A DNA stretch of 32,970 nt from Desulfococcaceae bacterium HSG8 (GCA_030378015.1 JAUCGG010000040.1:1-32970); one strand, 5' to 3'; shown: positions 1-9,145, counted from the first letter of the stretch. Translations and numbers: made by a program. The notes: generated by a model from the sequence alone, not told the origin.

Positions 1-160
1 TCGATTCTTTATCTGTATGTTTTTTAATGAAATATTTACGTCCGGTGATTTCGTGGGACGGAAATTTACCAGAAAAGGAGGGATAAAAAATGATGCAAAA
101 AGGAGGTTATCGATTTGTGGTATTTAAGATGCTGATTCTGTTGCGTAAAAAAGGGCAAGG
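1..160 (+). promoter_or_regulatory. Probable CRISPR leader
   Basis: This AT-rich stretch lies immediately before the first repeat. The array appears to be transcribed left to right, because the repeats end in ATTGAAAC (the usual crRNA 5' handle) and the degenerate repeat is at the far right, so the leader and its promoter should be here. No convincing -35/-10 pair was identified. It also contains a 24-codon open frame (90-164) behind an AGGAGGG motif, discussed under findings. The left part may be cut by the window edge. Confidence 0.6.
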
Positions 161-2114
161 GTGAAAATCAGAGACCGGATTTAGGCGGGATTGAAACATT
201 TGCAAATATTTTTGATATGGCAAAGATAGCCATAGGTGAAAATCAGAGACCGGATTTAGGCGGGATTGAAACAATACTGTGGGATCGATAACATTTCCTG
301 TATTAGGATCAAGTGAAAATCAGAGACCGGATTTAGGCGGGATTGAAACAAGACTATCATAATTCCAACAACAAAAGACTTTTTCATTGTGAAAATCAGA
401 GACCGGATTTAGGCGGGATTGAAACACAAGACACAATGAAGTGTTCATTCCTTTTCTGAAGCGTGAAAATCAGAGACCGGATTTAGGCGGGATTGAAACA
501 TTCCTGGTCCCCTTCTTCACCGAAGGGTTTCTCACATGAAAATCAGAGACCGGATTTAGGCGGGATTGAAACAGTAATATTTTCAGGGGTAGGGGAAGTA
601 AGAGTCTGCAGGGGTGAAAATCAGAGACCGGATTTAGGCGGGATTGAAACAGTCTATGAAACCTAATTGGAAATCTTTTCCTAGAGATACTTCTTGTGAA
701 AATCAGAGACCGGATTTAGGCGGGATTGAAACATTTGAATGATAATATCTTCACTATTTTTTTTGTCTCGTGAAAATCAGAGACCGGATTTAGGCGGGAT
801 TGAAACAGTAATAATTTCATTACAGCTTGGACAAAACCTCCAAGCCTGTGAAAATCAGAGACCGGATTTAGGCGGGATTGAAACACTGTTATTTTTTCGT
901 GAAGTCTTCGGATTTCACTGTGAAAATCAGAGACCGGATTTAGGCGGGATTGAAACATTTTAGAGTTAACCCACCCTCGATTCTTGATGATCTGTGAAAA
1001 TCAGAGACCGGATTTAGGCGGGATTGAAACAAGGTGAGCGTTAACCGCTACCTTGAATTTTTCCCAAAGAATGTGAAAATCAGAGACCGGATTTAGGCGG
1101 GATTGAAACATTTTCTGTTAAGAGGGGGGGTTCCCCTTTTTGCTTTGCTAGTGAAAATCAGAGACCGGATTTAGGCGGGATTGAAACAACAGGGGCTTCA
1201 ACCAAGGAGACTTTTGAGCGTGAAAATCAGAGACCGGATTTAGGCGGGATTGAAACAGTGCTCTCCAATTCATTTCATATCTCCTTTCAAAAAAGTGAAA
1301 ATCAGAGACCGGATTTAGGCGGGATTGAAACAATTACTTTCGGCTTCTCCCGTTAGTTCAATGTGTAGTGAAAATCAGAGACCGGATTTAGGCGGGATTG
1401 AAACAAGAAGAGGAGGATCTCCTATGATCGCTCCGTCTAGTGAAAATCAGAGACCGGATTTAGGCGGGATTGAAACAGATATATCGAGTGTGACAACTTT
1501 TCCTTTAAAAATAGTGAAAATCAGAGACCGGATTTAGGCGGGATTGAAACTCTTTAAAAAGTTTATACATAGAGAACTTGACCGCTTTAGGTGTGAAAAT
1601 CAGAGACCGGATTTAGGCGGGATTGAAACAGCCATTCCCACTCCCGACATAACCATCCAAAAAACCAGTGAAAATCAGAGACCGGATTTAGGCGGGATTG
1701 AAACAACTTCAAATCCGAGATCTTCCAAGATGGTTATAACTACTTGTGAAAATCAGAGACCGGATTTAGGCGGGATTGAAACATTGTTTTTCCCAAGAAC
1801 ATTGTTTCTTTTTTCAAATTTTAGTGAAAATCAGAGACCGGATTTAGGCGGGATTGAAACATCATACTCCTCACCTACATCAAACTTAACCAGCTGGACA
1901 GTGAAAATCAGAGACCGGATTTAGGCGGGATTGAAACACCTTTCCTCCGGGATTGACGACTTCTTTCTTATCATTGTGAAAATCAGAGACCGGATTTAGG
2001 CGGGATTGAAACATTGAACATGTCGGCCCTACTACAATCTCTCTTTCTAGTGAAAATCAGAGACCGGATTTGAGGCTTCTCGGTTTTTAAAACCGAGAGG
2101 CATATCGGCGGGAT
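161..2114 (+). CRISPR. CRISPR array, 25 intact repeats plus one split terminal repeat, 25 spacers
   Basis: The repeat is 37 nt, beginning GTGAAAATCAGAGACC and ending GGCGGGATTGAAAC. Starts are at 161, 236, 313, 389, 463, 536, 614, 696, 770, 848, 920, 994, 1073, 1151, 1220, 1295, 1368, 1440, 1514, 1593, 1668, 1746, 1824, 1901, 1976 and 2050 (terminal). Spacers are 32-45 nt, mostly 35-42. Intact copies are identical except that the one at 536 starts with A. In 24 of 25 spacers the first base is A; the exception follows the repeat at 1514. The ATTGAAAC end is common in type III and several type I systems; the length and spread of spacer sizes fit type III or I-D better than I-E/I-F. The terminal repeat is intact for 22 nt (2050-2071), interrupted by a 35-nt palindromic stretch, then resumes as GGCGGGAT (2107-2114). 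No cas1/cas2/cas6 or effector genes are adjacent in the window; they could lie upstream of base 1. The apparent reading frames through the array are repeat artefacts. Confidence 0.98.
2072..2106. repeat. Palindromic insertion in the terminal CRISPR repeat
   Basis: A hairpin with 13-nt arms (2075-2087 and 2089-2101, core CTCGGTTTT / AAAACCGAG, one wobble pair) separates the first 22 nt of the last repeat from a GGCGGGAT remainder. It could be a small mobile palindrome or a terminator-like hairpin marking the array end. The split-repeat reading rests on an 8-nt match on the right side. Confidence 0.55.
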
Positions 2115-2289
2115 AAAATGAGACTGATCTCATAAAAACGCGGGAGAGCGGAGATACGGGACTAATCCCGGAACCCGGGGAGAAAAAGGGGAAAACAGGG
2201 TGAATTTTTCGGAAAATACGGGACATTCTTTGTCATCTATATTATAAATAAAACATTTTCATACAAAAATCCCTGTAAAGGAGCCAACA

Positions 2290-3264
2290 ATGCTATTTCC
2301 GGATTACAGGCCAAGACGCTTGCGGCAAAGCAAAGCTTTTCGCCGTATGATACGTGAGACTGTTCTCACTGCGGATGATCTGATTCTTCCGCTTTTTGCA
2401 ATTCATGGGAAGGATGTGAAAAATCCCATCCCCTCCATGCCCGGGCATTATCAGTTATCTGTCGGGAATCTTATCAAAACAGCAAAAAAAGCACACAAAC
2501 TGGGGGTACCCGCGGTGATGCTGTTCGGCATTCCTGAAAAAAAAGACCCTCTTGCCACCCGTGCGTATGCAAAGGACGGTATCGTCCAGAAAGCAGCGAG
2601 CGAACTGAAAAACAAACTCCCCGACCTTGCAGTGATTACAGATGTCTGTTTATGCCAATATACGGATCATGGCCATTGCGGGGTAGTGGAAGGGAACATT
2701 GTTGATAATGACGCGTCCCTTGATCTGCTTGCCCGAACCGCACTTTCCCATGCAAAAGCAGGTGCGGACATGGTTGCCCCGTCAGACATGATGGATGGCA
2801 GGGTGGCTGAAATCCGCAATATGCTGGATGAAAACAATCTGAGCCATGTTCCTATCATGTCTTATGCAGCCAAATATTGTTCTTCTTATTACGGCCCCTT
2901 TCGCCAGGCAGCCCACTCAGCACCTCAGTTCGGGGACAGAAGAACCTATCAGATGGATCCTGCAAATGCCCAGGAAGCCATTCGGGAAGTCACAATGGAT
3001 GCTGAGGAAGGTGCGGACATCATCATGGTCAAACCTGCCCTTCCGTATCTGGATATTATCTGCCGTGTTCGCCAGGAGATTGACCTTCCGGTTGCAGCCT
3101 ATAATGTGAGCGGAGAGTATGCTATGATCAAAGCTGCCGAAGAAAAAGGATGGCTTGACGGCAAAAAAGTGATGATGGAAACACTTACTTCTATCAAGCG
3201 GGCAGGTGCGGACATGATTCTGACTTACTTTGCCATTGAAGCGGCTGCAGAGCTTTCATCCTGA
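2290..3264 (+). CDS. hemB: Delta-aminolevulinic acid dehydratase (porphobilinogen synthase)
   Basis: This cytosolic enzyme condenses two 5-aminolevulinate molecules to porphobilinogen, feeding haem, sirohaem and corrinoid synthesis; sirohaem is needed for dissimilatory sulfite reductase, and haem for the cytochrome bd encoded later. The 324 residues match the normal length (about 320-330). Visible motifs are the zinc-site cysteines Cys120, Cys122 and Cys130 in a VCLCQYTDHGHCG segment, and the two Schiff-base lysines, Lys195 (in AAKYCSSYYGPFR) and Lys248 (in IIMVKPALPYLD). The zinc-cysteine form, rather than the aspartate-rich magnesium form, is clear. The ATG at 2290 is preceded by AAAGGAG at good spacing. 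It stands between the CRISPR array and a tRNA gene and is probably monocistronic. Heptamer-type repeat (CTCAGTTGTC) begins five bases after its stop codon. Confidence 0.97.
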   Translation: MLFPDYRPRRLRQSKAFRRMIRETVLTADDLILPLFAIHGKDVKNPIPSMPGHYQLSVGNLIKTAKKAHKLGVPAVMLFGIPEKKDPLATRAYAKDGIVQKAASELKNKLPDLAVITDVCLCQYTDHGHCGVVEGNIVDNDASLDLLARTALSHAKAGADMVAPSDMMDGRVAEIRNMLDENNLSHVPIMSYAAKYCSSYYGPFRQAAHSAPQFGDRRTYQMDPANAQEAIREVTMDAEEGADIIMVKPALPYLDIICRVRQEIDLPVAAYNVSGEYAMIKAAEEKGWLDGKKVMMETLTSIKRAGADMILTYFAIEAAAELSS

Positions 3265-3268
3265 AAAC

Positions 3269-3386
3269 TCAGTTGTCTGTCGCCATTTTGTAAGAGGATG
3301 AGGATTTTTACTGTTATGTAAGTCTGTTACGGAAGAAATCCCCCTATTCCCCTTTACGAAAGAGCAACTGACAACTGACAACTGAC
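3269..3386. repeat. GTCAGTT-type heptamer repeat, inverted arms
   Basis: CAGTTGTCTGTCG just after the hemB stop is complementary in style to CAACTGACAACTGACAACTGAC at 3365-3386, with about 80 bases between the arms. It is the first member of the family seen after infB, truB, rpsO, pnp and the metallo-hydrolase gene. Confidence 0.75.
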
Positions 3387-3410
3387 AAAAAAATTTATGA
3401 TGAAAAGATA

Positions 3411-3439
3411 TTGACAAAAAAAAAAGATTATAATATAGA
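3411..3439 (+). promoter_or_regulatory. Probable sigma-70-type promoter of tRNA-Gly
   Basis: A perfect TTGACA (3411-3416), a 17-nt A-rich spacer and TATAGA (3434-3439) place the transcription start a few bases before the tRNA 5' end. TATAAT at 3429-3434 is also present, but its 12-nt spacing is too short to pair with this -35. Confidence 0.65.
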
Positions 3440-3454
3440 GATACGTCTTGATGA

Positions 3455-3530
3455 GCGGGCATAGCTCAGTTGGTAGAGTACAAGCTTCCCAAGCTTGGTG
3501 TCGCGAGTTCGAATCTCGTTGCCCGCTCCA
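3455..3530 (+). tRNA. tRNA-Gly, anticodon CCC
   Basis: A full cloverleaf can be drawn: 7-bp acceptor stem (GCGGGCA with TGCCCGC), D arm GCTC...GAGT, anticodon stem CAAGC/GCTTG around loop TTCCCAA with anticodon CCC at 3488-3490, T arm with GTTCGAATC, discriminator T and an encoded CCA. It should read GGG codons. Its position ahead of rimP recalls the metY-rimP arrangement of enterobacteria, but hairpins at 3532-3546 and 3680-3704 suggest separate transcription. Confidence 0.97.
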
Positions 3531-3531
3531 T

Positions 3532-3546
3532 AAAAGCCCGGCTTTT
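3532..3546 (+). terminator. Short hairpin after the tRNA
   Basis: AAAAGC-CCG-GCTTTT forms a 6-bp stem with a 3-nt loop, directly after the tRNA CCA end. There is no strong T run, so it is a weak terminator candidate. Confidence 0.4.
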
Positions 3547-3679
3547 GATTGTAAAGAACCCGTTACCGAAGGGTGTGGTTTGAAATTAAAATTTTTCTGA
3601 TGGCTATTATATGAACAGATAAACATTTCTATATCACACTTACAGCATCCTGCTTACCAGGATGTGTTTATATGCAATG

Positions 3680-3704
3680 AAAACGGGCGAAAGCCCGTTT
3701 TTTT
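3680..3704 (+). terminator. Intrinsic terminator upstream of rimP
   Basis: AAACGGGC-GAAA-GCCCGTTT (3681-3700) is a perfect 8-bp stem closed by a GNRA-type tetraloop and followed by TTTTGTT. It lies 30 bases before the chosen rimP start, so it either ends the tRNA transcript or acts as an attenuator ahead of the rimP-nusA operon. It also argues against extending rimP upstream through this hairpin. Confidence 0.8.
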
Positions 3705-3732
3705 GTTCTTTACTTTTAAGGACATAGCACGG

Positions 3733-4335
3733 ATGAGAGCAATAAATCAGAGAAAACGGAAAAGAAAGGAATCGGGGAGAAAACACCGGAATCTCGAAAA
3801 AAGGCATCCTGAAAACGAGTCCGTCCGTTCCGGCTCCCAGGAGCGGGATAAAGAGATTGTCAGCCAGATAAAAAATCTGGCTGAACCGTTGTGTGAGGCT
3901 GAAGGCATGGAACTGGTGCATATTGAATATCAACGGGAGACAAACGGCAGGGTGCTTCGGCTGTATATAGATAAACCCGGAGGGGTTATGCTGGATGACT
4001 GTGCAAGCATCAGTCGTCAGTTAGGAGATATTCTGGACGTTGCGCTTGATACCATCGGACCATACAGCCTGGAAGTCACGTCGCCGGGTCATGACCGGCC
4101 TTTGGGAAAAGAAGCCGATTTTGAAAGATTCCAGGGAAATATTATAAAAATCAGAACGTTCCGGCCTGTTGACGGGAGAAAAAATTTCCGGGGCGTCCTG
4201 TCAGGGCTGACAGAAGGAACCAGGAGCACAGATACCTCAGAAACATCTGTCTGCGTAAAGCTTTTGGCCGATAACAAAGAGATCTTTATTCCCTTTCAAG
4301 AAATTGCCAGAGCGAGGCTTGTGCCGGAAAGTTGA
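3733..4335 (+). CDS. rimP: Ribosome maturation factor RimP
   Basis: RimP binds the 30S precursor and assists small-subunit assembly. The core matches the family: an alpha/beta N-terminal domain with EPLCEAEGMELVHIEY and RLYIDKPGGVMLDDC, then EVTSPGHDRPL and a C-terminal SH3-like beta domain ending near residue 200. The ATG at 3733 is chosen because AAGGA sits 10 bases upstream; the in-frame ATG at 3664 would place a perfect intrinsic terminator inside the coding region. Even so, the first 35 or so residues form a very basic extension (RKRKRKESGRKHR) beyond the usual roughly 150-residue protein. It is the first gene of the translation operon, 49 nt before nusA. Its stop codon lies inside a GAAAGTT-type heptamer repeat. 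Confidence 0.93.
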   Translation: MRAINQRKRKRKESGRKHRNLEKRHPENESVRSGSQERDKEIVSQIKNLAEPLCEAEGMELVHIEYQRETNGRVLRLYIDKPGGVMLDDCASISRQLGDILDVALDTIGPYSLEVTSPGHDRPLGKEADFERFQGNIIKIRTFRPVDGRKNFRGVLSGLTEGTRSTDTSETSVCVKLLADNKEIFIPFQEIARARLVPES

Positions 4336-4362
4336 AAGTTGAAGGGTGATACTTTTAACTTT
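4327..4362. repeat. GAAAGTT heptamer repeat at the rimP stop
   Basis: GAAAGTTGAAAGTTGAAG overlaps the rimP TGA (4333-4335), and CTTTTAACTTT follows at 4352-4362, giving an imperfect hairpin (AAAGTTGAAG / CTTTTAACTTT) between rimP and nusA. Confidence 0.65.
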
Positions 4363-4384
4363 AATTCGTTAACGGAGAAAACGG

Positions 4385-6214
4385 ATGCTTATAACAGATA
4401 TAAAGCGTGTCATTGATCAGGTGAGTCGGGATAAAGGGATTGATAGTGAAGTTCTTATCAGTGCGCTTGAAGAAGCTCTGAAATCTGCTGCCAGGAAGAG
4501 GTTCGGAAACAGAATTGATATCGAAGTGAAATATAATGAAGAACTGGGTGAAATCGAAGTCTTTCAGTTCAGGGAGGTTGTAGAAGAGATATCCGAACCG
4601 GTTGAAGAAAATGAAGTTGTCCAGGTTACTATTGAAGAAGGAATAAAACTCGACCCTGAATGCGAAATCGGTGACAGCCTCGGCATGAAAATGGACACAA
4701 GCACTTTCGGCAGAATCGCAGCACAATCTGCCAAACAGGTTATCATTCAGAAAATGAAGGATGCTGAAAGAGAGGCGGTCTATTCCAGTTTTATTGATCG
4801 GAAAGGGGAAATCATAAACGGCATTGTTCAGCGTATTGACCGGGGCAGTATTGTTGTGAACCTGGGACAGACCGAGGCTGTCCTTCCTGAGCGGGAGCAG
4901 GTTCCGAGGGAAAGCTACCGACGTGGTGACCGTATCAGGGCATATATAATGGATGTGCGTCATGAGAGCCGGGGACCCCAGGTCATTCTTTCAAGAACAC
5001 ATCCTAATTTCCTGGTCAGCCTTTTCAAAACAGAGGTTCCTGAGATCAGCGAGGGAATTGTGATGATCATGGGAGCTGCACGGGAACCCGGTGTTCGGGC
5101 AAAATTTGCTGTATCTTCTAATGATTCGGATATAGATCCGGTCGGCGCCTGTGTCGGAATGAAAGGGAGCCGGGTACAGAATGTTGTTCAGGAACTCAGG
5201 GGGGAAAAAATAGATATTATTCCCTGGCATGTCGATCCCGCAAAATTTGTCTGTAATGCCTTGGCCCCCGCTGAGATAGCAAGAGTAATTATTGATGAAG
5301 ATAACCGCTCGATGGAAGTGATTGTTCCAGATGAATTTCTTTCTGTCGCTATCGGAAAGGGAGGGCAGAATGTACGACTTGCCTCCAAACTGACCCGGTG
5401 GCGCCTGGATGTTAAGAGCGAAACAAGATACAATGAGGATATGCAGGACGGTTACGATTCTCTTATGGAATTACCGGATGTCAGCATAAGTCTTGCCGAT
5501 GCATTGTATGAAAAGGGCTTTTTTTCCGCTGAAGAACTCAGCAAAGCTTCTGTAGAAGACATGATTCAGGTCAGGGGAATTACAGAATCCCAGGCATTAT
5601 CGCTTATTGAGACCGCGAGGAATTATATCATGAATCCTTCGCATCCTGATGAAGGGAATATGACTGACGAAGGGGCGGATGATGCTCCGATCACGGAGGA
5701 ACTACCTGAAATTGATGAAATTGATGAAATTGATGAAATTGATGAAATTGATGAAATTGATGAAATTGATGAAATTGATGAAATTGATGAAATTGATGAA
5801 GGGAATATGACTGACGAAATGACCTCCGGGGCGGATGATGCTACGGTCACGGAGGAAATACCTGGAATTGATGAAGGGAATATGACTGACGAAATGACCT
5901 CCGGAGCGGATGATGCTACGGTCACGGAGGAAATACCTGGAAATGATGAAATTGATGAAGGGAATATGACTGACGAAATGACCTCCGGAGCGGATGATGC
6001 TGCGGTCACGGAGGGAATACCTGAAAATGATGAAATGCTCGAAAACCCATCTGGTGATATAACTGAAGCGAATTCATCGGATGACGGAACCGGGCAAATG
6101 TCTGAAGAATACTTATCTGATCGTATGACCGACAGAGAGACCTCCGAGCAGGATTCACCGGATGATGCGGATGATGATATATCCGGTGAGAATTCGGATA
6201 CTGATGCCCCCTGA
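4385..6214 (+). CDS. nusA: Transcription termination/antitermination factor NusA with long acidic repeat tail
   Basis: NusA binds RNA polymerase and nascent RNA and controls pausing, termination and antitermination. Domains in order: N-terminal polymerase-binding domain (about 1-127), S1 domain (about 135-203), two KH domains with GMKGSR at 258-263 and IGKGGQN at 323-329, and a helix-hairpin-helix-like segment (about 362-413, VRGIT near 397-400). The rest, about 190 residues, is a low-complexity acidic tail not found in a standard NusA core: ten consecutive Glu-Ile-Asp triplets (442-471), then three near-identical 25-28-residue units of the GNMTDEMTSGADDATVTEE type. The DNA beneath is correspondingly repetitive (9-bp unit at 5708-5797; units starting at 5798, 5873 and 5957). 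E. coli NusA has acidic C-terminal repeats of a different kind that contact the polymerase alpha subunit; whether this tail does the same is unknown. ATG at 4385 follows AACGGAG. Confidence 0.96.
   Translation: MLITDIKRVIDQVSRDKGIDSEVLISALEEALKSAARKRFGNRIDIEVKYNEELGEIEVFQFREVVEEISEPVEENEVVQVTIEEGIKLDPECEIGDSLGMKMDTSTFGRIAAQSAKQVIIQKMKDAEREAVYSSFIDRKGEIINGIVQRIDRGSIVVNLGQTEAVLPEREQVPRESYRRGDRIRAYIMDVRHESRGPQVILSRTHPNFLVSLFKTEVPEISEGIVMIMGAAREPGVRAKFAVSSNDSDIDPVGACVGMKGSRVQNVVQELRGEKIDIIPWHVDPAKFVCNALAPAEIARVIIDEDNRSMEVIVPDEFLSVAIGKGGQNVRLASKLTRWRLDVKSETRYNEDMQDGYDSLMELPDVSISLADALYEKGFFSAEELSKASVEDMIQVRGITESQALSLIETARNYIMNPSHPDEGNMTDEGADDAPITEELPEIDEIDEIDEIDEIDEIDEIDEIDEIDEIDEGNMTDEMTSGADDATVTEEIPGIDEGNMTDEMTSGADDATVTEEIPGNDEIDEGNMTDEMTSGADDAAVTEGIPENDEMLENPSGDITEANSSDDGTGQMSEEYLSDRMTDRETSEQDSPDDADDDISGENSDTDAP
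5651..6030 (+). repeat. Coding tandem repeats in nusA
   Basis: Ten copies of a 9-bp GAAATTGAT unit (5708-5797) are followed by longer repeats starting at GAAGGGAATATGACTGACGA (5798, 5873, 5957; periods 75 and 84 bp). A shorter related unit occurs at 5651. All lengths are multiples of three, so copy-number change keeps the frame. Confidence 0.95.
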
Positions 6215-6367
6215 TCCGGAAAAAGGTGAGGGACTTCAAGACGATGTCCGGGAACATGCTGAAAAAAGAGTATAGATGAAGATACACTAAATTTGAGAAT
6301 TGAAGAATGAAATGGACACCATATAAGTCGGGCATATCTTCAATTTTCGTCAAAAGAAGGGGGATGG
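6215..6367 (+). other. nusA-infB spacer without ylxR
   Basis: This 153-bp gap holds no ylxR (the small RNA-binding protein gene often found here). It contains an inverted pair, AATTGAAGA near 6298 and TCTTCAATT near 6338, resembling the GAGAATT-type repeat seen after cydA, and the infB ribosome site AAGGGGG just before 6368. Confidence 0.6.
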
Positions 6368-9145
6368 ATGGCAAAGATCAGGGTATATGAGCTTGCCAAG
6401 GATCTTAACATGAAAAGTAAAGCACTCCTTGAGAAACTGAGGGAAATGGATATTACCGTAGGGAGCCATGTGAGTTCCCTGGACAAGGATACGGTAACCA
6501 AGATCAGGGCAAGCCTTTTCGGCAAAAATCCGGAAAAGGTCGAGATGACGCGTATAAAATCGACAGTTATCCGGAGACCAAAGAAACATGTGCCGGAGAA
6601 AAGTTCTCATGCAAAATCACTGCAAAAAACGGAATCGAATTCTGAAGCAGGACCGACAGAGCCATCTGAAATAACTGAACAGCAGTCATCTGCTCCCCCT
6701 CATGAAGCTGCTGTAAAAGAAGAAACTGCTGAACACAATACTGCAAAAGATTCAGATGTTACGGACAAAGAGGATTCAGAGAAAGTCGGTATGCCAGCTA
6801 AAAAACCTTCAAAAGAGAAAGCCGCTGACGCGTCCGAATCTGCCAAGCCGGAACCCCGGAAAAGATCCGCTGTATCAGATACTGAAAGGCAGTCGCGTCC
6901 TCCGAAAAGTATAAAATCGGAAAAAAGAAGAAGGAAAAGAAAAAAAGAGACCCCGGCAAGGATTATAAAGCTGCCAACAGAGCTTGAAAAAAGAGAAGCA
7001 GAAGCAGCAAAGGCCATGACCCCGGCAACCACGCAGCAACATACAAAAACAGCGAACGATAGCCCAGCTAAGACCAGAACAAAACCAAGGGGATATGTTC
7101 CGAAAAACGAATCCGCTCCCGGAGCCCAGAAAAAAGAGGCATCTGCAAAGGATAAAAAGAAAAGAATCCGGAGAAGAAAACCTGAACCTGAAACAGACAG
7201 AAAAACCGCTTCCCCGGATAAAAAGGCAAAAGATATAAGGTGGACCAAAAAGAAAATCTCTTTTAAACGAAAAGAAGTTGTTGAAGGAGACGCCCTTTAT
7301 GATGAAGGGCGCCGGGGAAGAAAAGGGAGAAAAGGCGGTAAAGTCAAAGTTAAGGCACAGAAGACCCAGATCACCACACCGAAAGCCATCAAACGCAGGA
7401 TCAAGATTGACGATACCATTGTGCTTTCCGATCTGGCCAAGCGGATGGGAATCAAAGCTGGTGAAATGATTAAAAAGCTGATGATGCTCGGAGTGATGGC
7501 GACAGTTAACCAGACCATAGATTTCGACACTGCGGCGCTGGTCGCTTCGGAATTTGATTATGAGGTGGAAAGAGCATCTTTTGAAGAAGAAGCCATCCTA
7601 GGGGATATGACCAAGGAGGATGATCCTGAAGAATTAAAGGAAAGATCCCCGGTGGTAACGATCATGGGGCATGTGGATCATGGCAAAACTTCCCTGCTGG
7701 ACGTCATCCGTAAAACCCGGATAACAGAGCTTGAAGCCGGGGGAATCACCCAGCATATCGGTGCCTATAATGTCTCAACAAACAGCGGTCAGATCACTTT
7801 CCTGGATACACCGGGACATGAAGCATTTACGTCAATGCGCGGCCGGGGGGCGAAAATAACGGATCTGGTTGTCCTGGTTGTCGCTGCTGACGACGGCGTC
7901 ATGCCGCAGACCATTGAGGCCATCAACCATTCCAAAGCTGCCGGTGTGCCGATTATCGTTGCTGTTAACAAGATTGATAAAGCCAATGCAGAGCCTGACC
8001 GGGTTTTTCGCGAACTTTCAGATCACGGACTTGTACCGGAAGATTGGGGCGGGGATACAATTTTCGTCAAAGTTTCCGCAAAGCAGAACCAGGGAATTGA
8101 CAATCTCCTGGAGATGATTCTGCTTCAGTCGGAGGTACTGGAACTGAAAGCCAATCCGAGTAAGCTTGCCCTCGGTTATGTGGTTGAATCAAAACTGGAT
8201 TCAGGAAGAGGCCCCGTAGCCACAGTGCTTGTTCAGGACGGAACGCTTGATACAGGTGATCCGGTTGTCTGCGGCGTACATCACGGGAAAATACGCGCCA
8301 TGCTGAATGACAGGGGGGTTCAGGTTGAGTCTGCCGGTCCCGCTATCCCAGTGGAAATCCTCGGACTCTCCGGTGTACCCAACGCCGGCGATGAACTCAT
8401 CACGCTTACCGATGATAAGAGCGCGAAACAGGTCAGTATTCACCGGGTTCAGAGACAGCGATCCAAAGAACTGGCTAAAACAAGCCGTATGAGCCTTGAA
8501 AAACTTTTCGAGAAAATGCAGGAAGGCGAAGTAAAGGAACTGAACCTTATAATAAAAGCAGATGTTCATGGCTCAATCGAAGCCCTTACAGACTCGTTGG
8601 TAAAACTTTCAAATGAAGAGGTCTCTATCAAGGTCGTGCATTCTGCTACCGGTACAATCACCGAATCCGATGTGTCCCTGGCCGCAGTATCTGACGCTAT
8701 TATCATCGGCTTTAACGTCCGTCCCACCCCGAAGGTTCAGGCCATAGCGACAGAAGAACATGTGGATATGCGGTTCTACAATGTCATATACAACGTCATT
8801 AAAGACGTTCAGGGTGCCATCCTGGGTATGATGGAATCCACATATGAAGAACGAGTTGTGGGCAGAGCAGAGATTCGTGAAGTATTTCATGTACCTAAAA
8901 TCGGCGCTATTGCAGGATCTTATGTAACCGATGGAAAGATGCATCGGGGTAACCTTGCGCGGGTTCTCAGGGACGGTGTCGTCTGTTATGAGGGGAAGAT
9001 CGGTTCTCTCCGGCGGTTCAAAGATGATGTCAAAGAGGTGCTGAACGGTTATGAATGCGGCATTGGTATTGAGAACTTCAATGACATCAAAGTCGCTGAT
9101 GTTATAGAGTGTTATTATCTGGAAGAAATCAAACCGGAATTATAG
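6368..9145 (+). CDS. infB: Translation initiation factor IF-2
   Basis: IF-2 is the GTPase that delivers initiator fMet-tRNA to the 30S subunit and promotes subunit joining. The 925 residues contain an N-terminal IF2_N helix domain (1-45), a long charged Lys/Arg/Pro/Ala-rich linker (about 55-330), and a second IF2_N-type domain (about 337-395). The G domain follows with G1 GHVDHGKT (434-441), then [18 protein letters not shown] and SAK. Domains II-IV follow, ending in a C-terminal fMet-tRNA-binding domain. The linker has no stable fold and explains the length beyond the core. ATG at 6368 is preceded by AAGGGGG. A GTCAGTT-type repeat starts directly after its TAG stop, and the last 30 bases of the gene recur as a duplicated fragment at 9197-9231. 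Confidence 0.98.
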   Translation: MAKIRVYELAKDLNMKSKALLEKLREMDITVGSHVSSLDKDTVTKIRASLFGKNPEKVEMTRIKSTVIRRPKKHVPEKSSHAKSLQKTESNSEAGPTEPSEITEQQSSAPPHEAAVKEETAEHNTAKDSDVTDKEDSEKVGMPAKKPSKEKAADASESAKPEPRKRSAVSDTERQSRPPKSIKSEKRRRKRKKETPARIIKLPTELEKREAEAAKAMTPATTQQHTKTANDSPAKTRTKPRGYVPKNESAPGAQKKEASAKDKKKRIRRRKPEPETDRKTASPDKKAKDIRWTKKKISFKRKEVVEGDALYDEGRRGRKGRKGGKVKVKAQKTQITTPKAIKRRIKIDDTIVLSDLAKRMGIKAGEMIKKLMMLGVMATVNQTIDFDTAALVASEFDYEVERASFEEEAILGDMTKEDDPEELKERSPVVTIMGHVDHGKTSLLDVIRKTRITELEAGGITQHIGAYNVSTNSGQITFLDTPGHEAFTSMRGRGAKITDLVVLVVAADDGVMPQTIEAINHSKAAGVPIIVAVNKIDKANAEPDRVFRELSDHGLVPEDWGGDTIFVKVSAKQNQGIDNLLEMILLQSEVLELKANPSKLALGYVVESKLDSGRGPVATVLVQDGTLDTGDPVVCGVHHGKIRAMLNDRGVQVESAGPAIPVEILGLSGVPNAGDELITLTDDKSAKQVSIHRVQRQRSKELAKTSRMSLEKLFEKMQEGEVKELNLIIKADVHGSIEALTDSLVKLSNEEVSIKVVHSATGTITESDVSLAAVSDAIIIGFNVRPTPKVQAIATEEHVDMRFYNVIYNVIKDVQGAILGMMESTYEERVVGRAEIREVFHVPKIGAIAGSYVTDGKMHRGNLARVLRDGVVCYEGKIGSLRRFKDDVKEVLNGYECGIGIENFNDIKVADVIECYYLEEIKPEL

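Noticed and set aside
1111-1150. Terminator-like hairpin inside a CRISPR spacer (G run, then CCCCTTTTT)
   Set aside because: Only about four G-C pairs; too weak to claim and may be chance composition.
716-1924. Open reading frames on both strands through the CRISPR array
   Set aside because: They encode the repeat over and over (ENQRPDLGGIET or FQSRLNPVSDFH) joined by spacer sequence; no ribosome sites and no protein features.
3664-3732. Earlier rimP start at 3664
   Set aside because: It would place a perfect intrinsic terminator inside the coding region and adds residues not expected in RimP.
5623-6009. Minus-strand frame of Ser/Ile repeats opposite nusA
   Set aside because: It is the antisense shadow of the nusA tail repeats; low complexity explains the lack of stops.
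6700-7248. Long minus-strand frame opposite the infB linker
   Set aside because: Antisense of the Lys/Glu-rich linker gives a stop-poor hydrophobic frame; there is no ribosome site and infB is certain.
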